Shown in pieces: positions 1-7,227 of a stretch of DNA of 15,117 nucleotides. The position numbers and the translations under genes were made by a program. The notes under the pieces are model-generated. The model did not search any database. It was not told the DNA's origin and saw nothing but the letters and a program-made list of their open reading frames with translations. Numbering within the stretch: position 1 is the stretch's first letter; every line of letters starts with the position of its first letter. The DNA is from Chersky-822 sp035509195 (GTDB taxonomy: Bacteria > Actinomycetota > Actinomycetes > Streptosporangiales > Streptosporangiaceae), in assembly GCA_035509195.1 (NCBI GenBank), contig DATJLT010000327.1, positions 1 through 15,117 of the forward strand. The letters run 5' to 3'.

Positions 1-1
1 G

Positions 2-979
2 ATCTACCTGATGCAGGCCGGGCATCATCCCAGCTACTACACGCTGGCTATCATTTTGGCGCTGCTCTCGTTCGGCCTCGGCGTGGCCTATACCCCGTGG
101 ATGGCCAGCTTCACAGAGACCGTCGAGGCACGTAACCCCGCGCTCACCGCGACCGGCCTGGCCATCTGGGGCTGGGTTATCCGCGTGGTGGTATTCGTCG
201 CCTTCCTGATCATCCCGCACGTCATTACCTCGGTAACGCCCCTGGTCAGCTATGGCACCACGGTCAGCGCGGACGCGGCGAAGTACAAGAGCGAGCTAGC
301 TCTGCCCGCGCCGCCACCAAAGATCGTCGCCATCGCGACGGCCGACCAGGGCATTATCACGTTCGCGCAGACGCATGCCGCGATCGTCGCCATCGCGCAG
401 AAGGATTCGGTGCAGCTAGCTAACGCCGTGAAATTCGCGCCCGAGCTGGCGGTGATTCAGGCCCATCAGGCGATCTTCACTAAGCTGGCTAAGTACACCA
501 ACCCGGCGAAGATTCCCGCCTCGCTTCTCAATAAGGCGATTGCCGCGGCCGGGGGAGGCGCCAAGGGCCTGGGCGTACTTAACACCATTTCCGCTAACAG
601 CAAGGCGATCGACGGCGTCATCGCCGTCGCGCCGCAACTCGAGAAGGTCAAGCCGTTCGCCACGCAACTGACGGTGCTGCAAAACGCCGCACCCGATCTG
701 GCCAAGCTCGCGCCCTACACGAAGTCGCTGACCGCGTACTCCAAGATCCCGGCGCCGGTGCTCGCTTACCTGCAAGCTCACGCGTCCGCGGTGCAGCAGG
801 CGGCCTCGCAACAGGACGGCCAGTGGAAGACGTGGTACTGGGTCTGCTTCGGCGGCATCATCTTCTTCCTGCTCAGCATCCCGCTGCTGCGAGGACGCTG
901 GAGCCCGGCGGCAGCACGCAAGGACGAGGCCGAACACGAGGCGATGGTCCAGGCAGAGCTTGCCGCCATGCAGGGCTGA
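2..979 (+). CDS. MFS-type permease, C-terminal part (5' end outside window)
   Basis: The frame is open to the first base, so the true start lies upstream. Numbering from the first visible Met (position 11), hydrophobic segments occur at about residues 9-30, 51-75 and 275-293, followed by a charged cytoplasmic tail (RGRW, then an Ala/Glu-rich end). This fits the last three helices of a major facilitator permease in the inner membrane. Between the last two helices lies about 195 residues of Ala-rich, probably helical, polar sequence with loosely repeated APxL-type segments (APEL, APQL, APDL). This is far longer than an ordinary MFS loop and is probably extracytoplasmic. The substrate cannot be inferred. 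A GC palindrome follows the stop. The family call rests on topology and general resemblance to long-loop actinobacterial permeases, not on a signature motif; another polytopic membrane protein remains possible. Confidence 0.6.
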   Translation: MYLMQAGHHPSYYTLAIILALLSFGLGVAYTPWMASFTETVEARNPALTATGLAIWGWVIRVVVFVAFLIIPHVITSVTPLVSYGTTVSADAAKYKSELALPAPPPKIVAIATADQGIITFAQTHAAIVAIAQKDSVQLANAVKFAPELAVIQAHQAIFTKLAKYTNPAKIPASLLNKAIAAAGGGAKGLGVLNTISANSKAIDGVIAVAPQLEKVKPFATQLTVLQNAAPDLAKLAPYTKSLTAYSKIPAPVLAYLQAHASAVQQAASQQDGQWKTWYWVCFGGIIFFLLSIPLLRGRWSPAAARKDEAEHEAMVQAELAAMQG

Positions 980-995
980 GCCTTATCACCGTCAC

Positions 996-1007
996 GGGGC
1001 CGGCCCC
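996..1007. repeat. Perfect 12-bp GC palindrome after the permease gene
   Basis: GGGGCCGGCCCC is a perfect palindrome 17 nt after the permease stop codon. It has no unpaired loop and no T-tract, so it is only a weak terminator candidate. It could equally be chance in GC-rich DNA. Confidence 0.3.
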
Positions 1008-1038
1008 AGTTGTCCCAGGTCGGCCCTGTTTCGTGTGG

Positions 1039-1044
1039 TTAGAT
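1039..1044 (+). promoter_or_regulatory. -10-like hexamer TTAGAT before the MBL hydrolase
   Basis: TTAGAT ends 6 nt before the ATG at 1051, which is where a -10 box sits for a leaderless transcript. No Shine-Dalgarno sequence precedes that ATG. The hexamer lacks the usual A at position 2 and there is no recognisable -35, so the call is weak. It gains some support from two other genes in the window with the same spacing. Confidence 0.3.
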
Positions 1045-1050
1045 GCACGG

Positions 1051-2340
1051 ATGACCAAGAATGTACTTGAGCTGGCCGAACAGCTCTGGCGAGGCGAAGT
1101 CTCGACCGCCGACCTGCACCCGGTAGGAAACCTCGGCGGCCTGGCCGAAGTGTGCGAAGGAGTGGCGTTCCTGCCCTCGTTCGCTAACGTGTCCGCCTTC
1201 AGCACCGACGACGGCCTCGTGCTCGCCGACACCGGCAGTTCGTTCGTGGCCGAGACCGTGCACTCCGAACTGCGCCGGTGGTCCGCTCAGCGGCTCAACA
1301 CCGCGATCTACAGTCACGGGCACATTGACCACGTGTTCGGTACGGCACTTTTCGAGGCCGAGTCGGCCGAGCGCGGCTGGCCGGCCCCTGTGGTGATCGC
1401 GCACGAGGCGCTGCCGCTCAGGTTCGACCGTTACGTCAGGACCGCCGGCTACAACGGGATCATTAATGAGCGCCAGTTCGGCGTTACCGGGCTACGGTGG
1501 CCCGTCAATTACCGGTACCCGGACCGCACTTACCGTGACGAGTCGCTGGTGACCGTTGGCGGCAGGGAATTTCTTCTCAGGCATGAGAAGGGCGAGACAG
1601 ACGATCACACGGTGACCTGGCTGGCCGAGCAGCGGGTGCTATGCTGCGGCGACCTGTTCATCTGGGCGTCGCCCAACGCGGGCAACCCGCAGAAGGTGCA
1701 GCGTTACCCGTCAGAGTGGGCAGCGGCGCTGCGCCGGATGGTGGCGCTCGAGCCCGAGTACCTGCTGCCAGGGCACGGCGTGCCGATCATCGGTGCAGCG
1801 CGGATCGAGCAGGCGCTGACCGAGGCTGCCGAGCTGCTCGAGTCGCTGGTCGAGCAGACGCTGGCGATCATGAACGCCGGCGGGCGGCTCGATGACGCCA
1901 TTCACGGCGTCGTCCCGCCGCCCGAACTGATGGAGCGGCCCTACCTGCGGCCGGTCTACGACGAGCCCGAGTTCGTGGTGCGGAATGTCTGGCGGCTGTA
2001 CGGCGGCTGGTGGGACGGCAACCCCGCCTACCTGAAGCCGGCACCCGAACGCTCGCTCGCGGCGGAGCTAGCCGAACTGGCCGGAGGAGCGCAGGCCCTG
2101 GCTGATCGCGCGCTGGCGCTGCTCGGGCCGGACTCTGGCTCTGGCTCGGATGAGTCGCTGCGGCTGGCCGCGCACCTGGCCGAGCTCGCCTGGCTGGCCG
2201 CGCCTGATGACCGTGCCGTGGGCGAGGTCAGGCGCCAGGTGTTTACGGCGCGTGAACATGCGGCGACCTCAACGATGGCCAAGGGCATATTCCGCTGGGC
2301 CGCCCGCGAGTCAGTGGAGCCCGACCACGCAACCGGCTAG
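1051..2340 (+). CDS. MBL-fold hydrolase, alkylsulfatase-like
   Basis: A 429-residue metallo-beta-lactamase-fold hydrolase. The HxHxDH zinc signature is seen as H89-G-H91-I-D93-H94. Further likely ligands are H186 (in GETDDHT), D201 (in CCGDLF) and H242 (in LPGHG). After about residue 295, the RPYLRPVYDEPEFVVRN and LYGGWWDGNPAYLKP segments resemble the alkylsulfatase dimerisation domain, and a helical C-terminus follows. Relatives hydrolyse alkyl sulfates or related esters; the real substrate here is unknown. There is no secretion signal, so it is probably cytoplasmic. The frame is open upstream into the permease gene, but family homology begins only after ATG 1051. GTG 1033 is a possible alternative start. 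It ends 14 bp before the convergent HAD gene. Confidence 0.85.
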   Translation: MTKNVLELAEQLWRGEVSTADLHPVGNLGGLAEVCEGVAFLPSFANVSAFSTDDGLVLADTGSSFVAETVHSELRRWSAQRLNTAIYSHGHIDHVFGTALFEAESAERGWPAPVVIAHEALPLRFDRYVRTAGYNGIINERQFGVTGLRWPVNYRYPDRTYRDESLVTVGGREFLLRHEKGETDDHTVTWLAEQRVLCCGDLFIWASPNAGNPQKVQRYPSEWAAALRRMVALEPEYLLPGHGVPIIGAARIEQALTEAAELLESLVEQTLAIMNAGGRLDDAIHGVVPPPELMERPYLRPVYDEPEFVVRNVWRLYGGWWDGNPAYLKPAPERSLAAELAELAGGAQALADRALALLGPDSGSGSDESLRLAAHLAELAWLAAPDDRAVGEVRRQVFTAREHAATSTMAKGIFRWAARESVEPDHATG

Positions 2341-2354
2341 GGCCGGGCGGCCAG

Positions 2355-3032
2355 CTACCAGGATTCGATGACCGCGGGAAGCTCGGCAAGGCCGGAGATG
2401 ATCGCGTCGGGGGTGACGTCGAAGGCCGGCACTTCCGAGTGCGGGACCAGGATCGCGCGCATGCCGGCGCCTTGCGCGCCGCTGATGTCGTCCCTTGGCC
2501 GGTCTCCGACGAACACGCAGCGTGCGGGGTCGGTGGCACCGACCGAGGCCATCGCGGCGCGGAACGCACGCGGGTGCGGCTTGGCCCAGGCGATTTCGCT
2601 GCTGTAGACGGCGCCGTCGATCAGGCTGAGCAGGCCGTCGCGGCGGAACACGTCCTCGTGCCAGCATCGCGGCCATAGCGTGTTCGACAGCACGCCGATC
2701 TTGATGCCGCGGGCACGCAGCGTGCCGAAGACCTCGGCGGCGGCGGCGTCCGTGAACGTGTGCTGCTCGAACTCACGCCGGTAGTCGGCGAGCAGGGCGT
2801 CGGGCGGCTCCATGCCTGCCTGATCGAAGACGGCGCACAAGGTGGAACTGCGCCGCAGCGTGCCGGCTAGCTCCCAGGCGCTCAGCTCGGCGGCCAGGAT
2901 GTCGGCTGCGCGGTCGTGGTGATCGGCGGGGAAGTGGGGTGCGCAGACGGCGCGCCACAGTGCTTCATGGTCAATCGCGTGCCACGGGGTCAGCGTGCCG
3001 CCCCAGTCAAAGATCACCGCATCGACCGCCAT
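2355..3032 (-). CDS. HAD-superfamily hydrolase
   Basis: A 225-residue soluble haloacid-dehalogenase-type hydrolase of the usual length for subfamily I. Visible motifs are: motif I, FDWGGTLT, with nucleophile D9; motif II, VLSNT, with S116; motif III, K151 in WAKPHPRAF; and motif IV, FVGDRPRDD, with D177 and D181/D182. A helical cap lies between motifs I and II (about residues 18-100). The second motif-I aspartate of the DxD pattern is Gly (D-W-G-G-T). This occurs in some HAD families and may mean altered general-acid chemistry, so a small phosphate ester is likely but not certain as substrate. It is convergent with the MBL hydrolase and divergent from the secreted phosphoesterase. The ATG start is preceded by a -10-like box at leaderless spacing and by no ribosome binding site. 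Confidence 0.9.
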   Translation of the reverse strand: MAVDAVIFDWGGTLTPWHAIDHEALWRAVCAPHFPADHHDRAADILAAELSAWELAGTLRRSSTLCAVFDQAGMEPPDALLADYRREFEQHTFTDAAAAEVFGTLRARGIKIGVLSNTLWPRCWHEDVFRRDGLLSLIDGAVYSSEIAWAKPHPRAFRAAMASVGATDPARCVFVGDRPRDDISGAQGAGMRAILVPHSEVPAFDVTPDAIISGLAELPAVIESW

Positions 3033-3038
3033 CAGCCA

Positions 3039-3044
3039 ATCTTA
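3039..3044 (-). promoter_or_regulatory. -10 box TAAGAT for a leaderless HAD transcript
   Basis: On the minus strand TAAGAT matches the actinobacterial -10 consensus TANNNT and ends 6 nt before the ATG at 3032. Transcription would then begin at or beside the start codon. No clear -35 is seen 17-18 nt upstream. Confidence 0.45.
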
Positions 3045-3108
3045 CCGGTCAGGGACATACCGATCCGATTCTGGTGAAGGAGTGACCCACGGGACTGCTG
3101 AGCAAGCG

Positions 3109-3180
3109 TTTGCATGCTCGCATATATGGGCAAAATCATTATCCCTCTGGTTTCTGGCTTGTCGCTTTTTGTTTGATTTC
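3109..3180. promoter_or_regulatory. AT-rich divergent promoter region with inverted repeat
   Basis: This stretch between the HAD and phosphoesterase genes is clearly more AT-rich than its surroundings. It contains the inverted arms TTTGC (3109-3113) and GCAAA (3130-3134), and three GT-led segments of 10-11 nt in a row from about 3150 to 3180. Their periodicity recalls direct-repeat operators such as actinobacterial PHO boxes, but the bases do not match that consensus. It probably carries the promoter of the phosphoesterase; no clean -35/-10 pair can be named. Confidence 0.3.
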
Positions 3181-3232
3181 CGGGCCTACCGTGCCAGCCG
3201 TACGCGCCGGCACCGGCCGGATCGCAGTACAC

Positions 3233-3239
3233 AAGGAGG
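3233..3239 (+). promoter_or_regulatory. Strong Shine-Dalgarno AAGGAGG
   Basis: AAGGAGG lies 5 nt before the ATG at 3245. This near-perfect ribosome binding site fixes the start of the secreted phosphoesterase and excludes a 45-codon upstream extension. Confidence 0.85.
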
Positions 3240-3244
3240 ATCGG

Positions 3245-5710
3245 ATGCGAAAGCTGCACAAAAACCGCAGGCGGCTAGTGAGGGCCACTTCGGCCATCAC
3301 GGCCGCTGGCGCGATGATCGCCGGCTCGCTTGCCCTGGCCGGGGCCGCGTCAGGCACGGCTCTGGCGGCCAGGACGACGCTGACCACGACTAGCCGTACG
3401 TCTCCTGAGACTCACGTGCCCACCTGCCGCCTGAAGAACGGCATCAAGCACATCGTGCAGATCGGCTTCGACAACGTCCACTACTACCGCGACAACCCCA
3501 ACGTACCGAGCGACCTGGAAATGCTGCCGAACCTTCTCAACTTCATCGAGGACAACGGCACGCTGCTCACCAACAACCACACCCCGCTGATCGCCCATAC
3601 CGCCGACGACCTTCTCACCACGGCGACCGGCCTGTACGGCGATCGCCAGGGCAACGGCATAGCCAACTCTTACCAGACCTACAATCCAGACGGCACAACC
3701 GACCCTGCGACCAGCTTCACCTACTGGAACGACCCGATCTACGACACCGCGTCGACGCCGGCCACCGGTCACGACACCAACCCGAACCTGGTCTACTCGC
3801 CGGTACCGCCGGCTACGGCGAACCCGCCGGTCACTCCGGATAAGGTCGCCCCGGCCCCGTGGGTGCCGTTCACTCGCGCGGGCTGCGACGTGGGCGAGAT
3901 CGCGACGGTTGACCAGGAGCTCGAGAACCCCTCGCCTGACCTGGCCGACGTCTTCGGGCCGAACTCACCAGAGGTCGCGCAGCTCAACGCGGACACCGAC
4001 CCTTACAAGGACCCGGAAACCGCTGACTACCTCGGCCTCGCGATCCACTGCGCAAAGAAGAGCCCGGTCTGCGGCAACGCCGAAGCGGTCAAGTACGGGC
4101 AGACGACGCCGTCTCACACGGCGGTGCCCGACCTGCTGCCAGATGAGCCCGGCGGTTACAACGGCTACCAGGCGCTGTTCGGCAACAAGTACATCGCCCC
4201 GGTGATCGGCGGAGGCGACAACGTCGTGCGTAACGGCTATCAGGTCACCGACGCGGCAGGAAACCTAGTCGACCTGAACGGCAACCAGATCAACGGCGCC
4301 TACCTGACCAACTACCCGGGGTTCCCCGGTTACGACAACATCAACGCCTCGCAAGCGCTCGCCTATGCGGCCGACATGCTGGAAAGCGGAGTTCAGGTCG
4401 CCAACATCTACATGGCCGATCTGCACGGCAACGAATTCATCCCCAGCCTGGACGGCAAGGGCGGTCCCTGCTACCACGCTCCTGACGCGCTGGGCAGCGG
4501 CAGCGCCTGCTACGTCGCTCAGGCCCAGTACTACAACCAGGCCTTCGGCACCTTCTTCCAGCGCCTGGCCGCCGAGGGCATCACGCCGGCGAACACGCTG
4601 TTCATCGTCAGCTCGGACGAAGGTGACCACGAGGCCGGCGCGAACGTCGGCCGGGCCATTTCGCCCACGCCCGCCAACTGCGACGGAGCGACCGTGAGCG
4701 GCGACACGGTGACCAGCGATGTGCCGTGCACCTACCCGGCAGGCTCGTTCGGGGAACTCGACGCCAACGTGACCGGCCTGCTGGCGACGGAGGAAGGCAA
4801 CACCACGCCGTTCAGCCTTGAGGACGACACGGCGCCCGAGTTCTACGTCACAGGAAACCCGGGACCCGACACCACAGAAGTGCGATCCCTCGAGCATGAT
4901 GTCGCGGGCATCACGTTCAGCAACCCCTATTCGGGAGTCGCAAACGAGAAAATCGACAATTACCTGGCCGACCCGACCGAGGAAGCAATACTCCACATGG
5001 CCGACGCCGACCCGGCGAGGACGCCGACCTTCGCCATGTTCGCCAAGCCCGACTATTACCTGTACAGCGGCAGCTCCACGTGCAGCGGCCCGTGTGTTCA
5101 GATCGACACCGGCTACGCCTGGGATCACGGCGACTACGCAGCCGAGATCAACACCAACTACGTCGGTTTCGCCGGCCCCGGTGTCAAGAACCTCGGCCTG
5201 GACGGCAACCAGCCTGACCAGGGCCCGAGCTCGGCCGGCGCCAACAGCGGCAACATCGAGGTCGACCAGACCAACCTGGCAGGACCCTGGACCGATGAGA
5301 CCGACATCAGGCCAACCATCATGTACCTCACGGGCCTGCGCGATGACTACACCGAGGACGGCCGGGTCATCAGCCAGATCCTGGCTAACCCGAACCGCGC
5401 GCTGTCCGCGTGGGGCGTCACAGATCTCGGCGAGTGTTACAAGCAGCTCAATTCGAGCGTCGGCGAGTTCGGGGGAGCCACCCTCGCCGCCGACACCGCG
5501 GCGATCGACAGCACGAGTGCCGGCGATGCCACCTATCTCAGCGTCGACAACCAGCTCAGGGCACTTGAGGTCGCCAGGGACGCGCTGGCGAGCACGATCA
5601 AGAACGACCTGTGGAAGGCCGAATTCAAGAAGCGCGACATCAGGCACGTCAGCGAGCTGACCAGCGACTGCGAGTCGCTCATCAGCCAGGCGCAGCACCT
5701 GGCCGGGTAG
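3245..5710 (+). CDS. Secreted alkaline-phosphatase-superfamily phosphoesterase
   Basis: An 821-residue exported protein. Residues 1-42 form a signal peptide: a basic KNRRRLVR stretch, an Ala/Gly-rich core and a likely cleavage after GTALAA. The basic stretch is only loosely Tat-like. Mature-domain motifs fit the alkaline phosphatase / nucleotide pyrophosphatase fold: metal ligand D76 in QIGFDN; the likely nucleophile T119, nine residues before TGLYG, as in NPP-type enzymes; a later metal motif SSDEGDHEAG (D458, D461, H462); and DHG at 627-629. Several Cys (61, 213, 269, 276, 409, 422, 479, 495, 613, 617) could form disulfides outside the cell. The C-terminal 100 residues are helical. The protein is longer than typical family members. 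Phosphate scavenging is plausible, but the substrate is unknown and no PHO box is confirmed. A hairpin terminator follows the stop. Confidence 0.82.
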   Translation: MRKLHKNRRRLVRATSAITAAGAMIAGSLALAGAASGTALAARTTLTTTSRTSPETHVPTCRLKNGIKHIVQIGFDNVHYYRDNPNVPSDLEMLPNLLNFIEDNGTLLTNNHTPLIAHTADDLLTTATGLYGDRQGNGIANSYQTYNPDGTTDPATSFTYWNDPIYDTASTPATGHDTNPNLVYSPVPPATANPPVTPDKVAPAPWVPFTRAGCDVGEIATVDQELENPSPDLADVFGPNSPEVAQLNADTDPYKDPETADYLGLAIHCAKKSPVCGNAEAVKYGQTTPSHTAVPDLLPDEPGGYNGYQALFGNKYIAPVIGGGDNVVRNGYQVTDAAGNLVDLNGNQINGAYLTNYPGFPGYDNINASQALAYAADMLESGVQVANIYMADLHGNEFIPSLDGKGGPCYHAPDALGSGSACYVAQAQYYNQAFGTFFQRLAAEGITPANTLFIVSSDEGDHEAGANVGRAISPTPANCDGATVSGDTVTSDVPCTYPAGSFGELDANVTGLLATEEGNTTPFSLEDDTAPEFYVTGNPGPDTTEVRSLEHDVAGITFSNPYSGVANEKIDNYLADPTEEAILHMADADPARTPTFAMFAKPDYYLYSGSSTCSGPCVQIDTGYAWDHGDYAAEINTNYVGFAGPGVKNLGLDGNQPDQGPSSAGANSGNIEVDQTNLAGPWTDETDIRPTIMYLTGLRDDYTEDGRVISQILANPNRALSAWGVTDLGECYKQLNSSVGEFGGATLAADTAAIDSTSAGDATYLSVDNQLRALEVARDALASTIKNDLWKAEFKKRDIRHVSELTSDCESLISQAQHLAG

Positions 5711-5716
5711 CGCGTT

Positions 5717-5766
5717 GCCGGCGAGATGGCGGTCGAGCAGCCCTGGCCTGGCCGCCATCTTCCGGC
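5717..5766 (+). terminator. Hairpin terminator after the phosphoesterase gene
   Basis: The perfect 9-bp arms AGATGGCGG (5724-5732) and CCGCCATCT (5752-5760) are flanked by a second pair, GCCGG (5717-5721) and CCGGC (5762-5766). Together they make a long, slightly bulged stem with a 19-nt loop that begins 7 nt after the stop codon. There is no T-tract, which is common for terminators in high-GC actinobacteria. Confidence 0.65.
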
Positions 5767-5867
5767 TAGATCGCAACCTGCGGGGTACTGTCACATAGTG
5801 CCGGGCGTTCCTGGGACACTGATGAAACCCGGCCCGCACGAGGCGGGGCTCGAAGGGACCACAGTAG

Positions 5868-6326
5868 ATGCCCGAACCGGAAGACCAGGCTCAGCTCCGC
5901 ACCGGCAGCACCGCAAGCAGCAGCACCGCAAACAGCAGCACCGCAAACAGCAGCACCGCAAAGGGCAGCACCGCAAGCAGCAATGCCGCGAACGGGCGAG
6001 CCGAGAGCACCAGCGCCGCCGACATGAACCTCGTGCTACGTGACGCGGCCATCGCCAACGGCACCGTTCACCGCGGCAGGGGGTCCAAGCGGGAGTCCGA
6101 CGAGATCGTCGCGGAGATCGAGCGGACCAGGGAGAACCTGGCCCGAACTATCGACGCCCTCGCCGACCGCGTCAGCCCGGCCAGCAACGTACGCAGGCTC
6201 AAGGAGCGGGCCGCCGCCGAGCTCGCAAAACCGGAAGTGCAGCTCGCCGCCGCAGCCGTCGCCCTGACACTCACTGGCATCGTGATCGTCAGGGTACTTG
6301 GCCGGCGCCGCGGACGCCGCGCCTAG
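5868..6326 (+). CDS. DUF3618 membrane protein with Ser/Thr/Ala repeat
   Basis: 152 residues. A low-complexity N-terminus (residues 14-43) is built from a five-residue Ser-Thr-Ala-(Asn/Ser)-Ser repeat. Residues about 77-110 (EIVAEIERTRENLARTIDALADRV) match the DUF3618 signature found in many actinobacterial envelope proteins. One membrane helix (about 124-145) follows, then a basic tail, RRRGRRA. The function of DUF3618 is not known; such proteins are often found near small membrane or stress proteins. The ATG at 5868 is chosen because GAAGGGA (5852-5858) is a reasonable ribosome binding site. An internal ATG at 6024 would remove the repeat but has no such site. The domain is secure; the repeat-bearing N-terminus depends on the start choice. 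Confidence 0.8.
   Translation: MPEPEDQAQLRTGSTASSSTANSSTANSSTAKGSTASSNAANGRAESTSAADMNLVLRDAAIANGTVHRGRGSKRESDEIVAEIERTRENLARTIDALADRVSPASNVRRLKERAAAELAKPEVQLAAAAVALTLTGIVIVRVLGRRRGRRA
5907..5996 (+). repeat. 15-bp tandem repeat inside the DUF3618 gene
   Basis: Five consecutive 15-bp units of the form AGC-ACC-GCA-ARN-RGC run from 5907 to 5981, followed by a degenerate sixth unit to 5996. They encode the repeated Ser-Thr-Ala pentapeptide. The near-identity of units at DNA level, including codon choice, points to recent slippage expansion. Confidence 0.85.
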
Positions 6327-6372
6327 GTGCGGCGCGAAGCCGATAAAAAGCTCATATTGCCGCGCGTGACGA

Positions 6373-6511
6373 CAACTGTGGCCCGCCGATGCTGTTCGGC
6401 GGCGCCCGGTGACCTCAACGATGGAGCTTCGTTGTCGCAGGAACAGCATCGCTGAGCCATCGTCGTTGTTGCCGCTGCCCTGTGAACCGCATCCATGGCC
6501 CGCCGTTGCTG
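6373..6511 (+). repeat. Repeat cluster A: four 22-bp degenerate dyads
   Basis: Four units fit CAWC-N2-TGG-N6-GWTGCTG, some imperfectly, at 6373-6394, 6416-6437, 6447-6468 and 6490-6511. Their start-to-start spacings are 43, 31 and 43 bp. The left and right halves of each unit are partly complementary. Between units, GATGCTGTTC (6388-6397) is exactly complementary to GAACAGCATC (6441-6450), and CAACGA (6416-6421) to TCGTTG (6429-6434), so the cluster could fold into an extended structure. Unit 2 is the most degenerate at its right end, and unit 3 has TGA in place of TGG. It is homologous to cluster B. Confidence 0.75.
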
Positions 6512-6586
6512 TTGTTACTGGCCGCGGCCGGCCGCCGCCCGCCAGCCGCCCGCCGCCCGCCGGCATCTTTACGGCAATTCAGGGCC

Positions 6587-6592
6587 TATCCT
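6587..6592 (+). promoter_or_regulatory. Possible -10 box TATCCT for the Clp N gene
   Basis: TATCCT fits TANNNT and would place a transcript start near 6599, giving a leader of about 35 nt that contains the ribosome binding site. There is no good -35. The call rests on one hexamer and position. Confidence 0.3.
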
Positions 6593-6617
6593 GAAACGGA
6601 AACATCAGCGCCTTGCT

Positions 6618-6623
6618 AAGGAG
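6618..6623 (+). promoter_or_regulatory. Shine-Dalgarno AAGGAG of the Clp N gene
   Basis: AAGGAG lies 10 nt before the ATG at 6634. It decides this start over an in-frame upstream codon at 6613, which would itself overlap the site. Confidence 0.7.
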
Positions 6624-6633
6624 CGCAGGCGAC

Positions 6634-7227
6634 ATGTTCGAGCGATTCACCGATCGTGCCCGCAGGGTCGTGGTCAGGGCGCAAGAGGAAGCCAGGGAAC
6701 TCGGGCACAATCACATCCGCCCCGAGCACATCTTGCTGGGCTTGATCAGGGAGAACGAAGGGGTAGGTGTCAAGGCGCTCGAGTCGCTTAATGTCGATCT
6801 CGCTGCTCTGCGGCTAGCGGTGACCGAGGCTCTCGGCGCGGGCGAGGGGTCAAGCACCGGGCACATTCCCTTTACACCGCAAGCGAAGAAGCTGCTCGAG
6901 TACTCGCTCCGCGAGGCCCTTCAGCTCGGGCACAACTACATAGGTACCGAGCACATCCTGCTCGCCATCTGCAGAGAGCCAGGCAATGAGGCCGCGACCT
7001 TGCTCACGACGTTCGGCGTCGATCACTCGAAGGTAATGGCGCAGACCGTCATCTTGCTCAGGGACTATTCTGGGCCTGAGCCCAGGTACGCCAACATGCA
7101 GCGGAGGGTGGTCGAGCTCACTGAGCGTGTCCACTCGCTCGAGGCTGAGATAACCAGGCTCACCGCTCTTCTCAAGGAGCACGGCATCGACCCAGCTGAG
7201 CCGGGCGCGGCAGGGAGCGCCAGCTAA
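6634..7227 (+). CDS. Stand-alone Clp N-terminal domain protein
   Basis: A 197-residue soluble protein. It opens MFERFTDRARRVVVRAQEEAR, as ClpC does, and carries two tandem Clp N repeats: residues 1-70, with HNHIRPEHILLGLI, and about 79-142, with HNYIGTEHILLAI. A predicted coiled coil follows (about 156-182) and then a short Gly/Ala tail. No Walker A/B or other AAA+ sequence follows, so it cannot unfold substrates itself. In ClpC the N domain binds adaptors, substrates and phospho-arginine marks. A free copy could be an adaptor, a competitor of ClpC, or a stress sensor; that role is inferred. It ends in a 4-nt tail-to-tail overlap with the aldolase gene. The length matches known short Clp N proteins of actinobacteria, so it is unlikely to be a truncated clpC. 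Confidence 0.88.
   Translation: MFERFTDRARRVVVRAQEEARELGHNHIRPEHILLGLIRENEGVGVKALESLNVDLAALRLAVTEALGAGEGSSTGHIPFTPQAKKLLEYSLREALQLGHNYIGTEHILLAICREPGNEAATLLTTFGVDHSKVMAQTVILLRDYSGPEPRYANMQRRVVELTERVHSLEAEITRLTALLKEHGIDPAEPGAAGSAS

Larger units (their letters stand above)
6327..6633. other. Intergenic region between the DUF3618 and Clp N genes
   Basis: These 307 bp contain a small CGGC/GCCG hairpin just after the DUF3618 stop (6330-6342), the first four-unit repeat cluster (6373-6511), and a very GC-rich low-complexity tract of GCCGCCC-like words (about 6520-6563). The last part carries the promoter and ribosome binding site of the Clp N gene. I see no gene here. Confidence 0.7.

Noticed and set aside
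823..1050. 76-codon upstream extension of the MBL hydrolase frame
   Set aside because: It overlaps the permease gene in another frame, and the family-like sequence starts only after ATG 1051.
3110..3244. 45-codon extension of the phosphoesterase from a TTG codon
   Set aside because: A strong AAGGAGG lies 5 nt before ATG 3245, which opens directly into a signal peptide.
4265..5839. 524-codon open frame antisense to the phosphoesterase
   Set aside because: It is a shadow of high-GC codon bias: Val/Gly/Arg-rich, with no recognisable domain, opposite a well-supported gene.
5726..6043. Frame with repeated Gln-His-Arg-Lys units
   Set aside because: It is the alternative reading of the 15-bp repeat, and the DUF3618 signature lies in the other frame.
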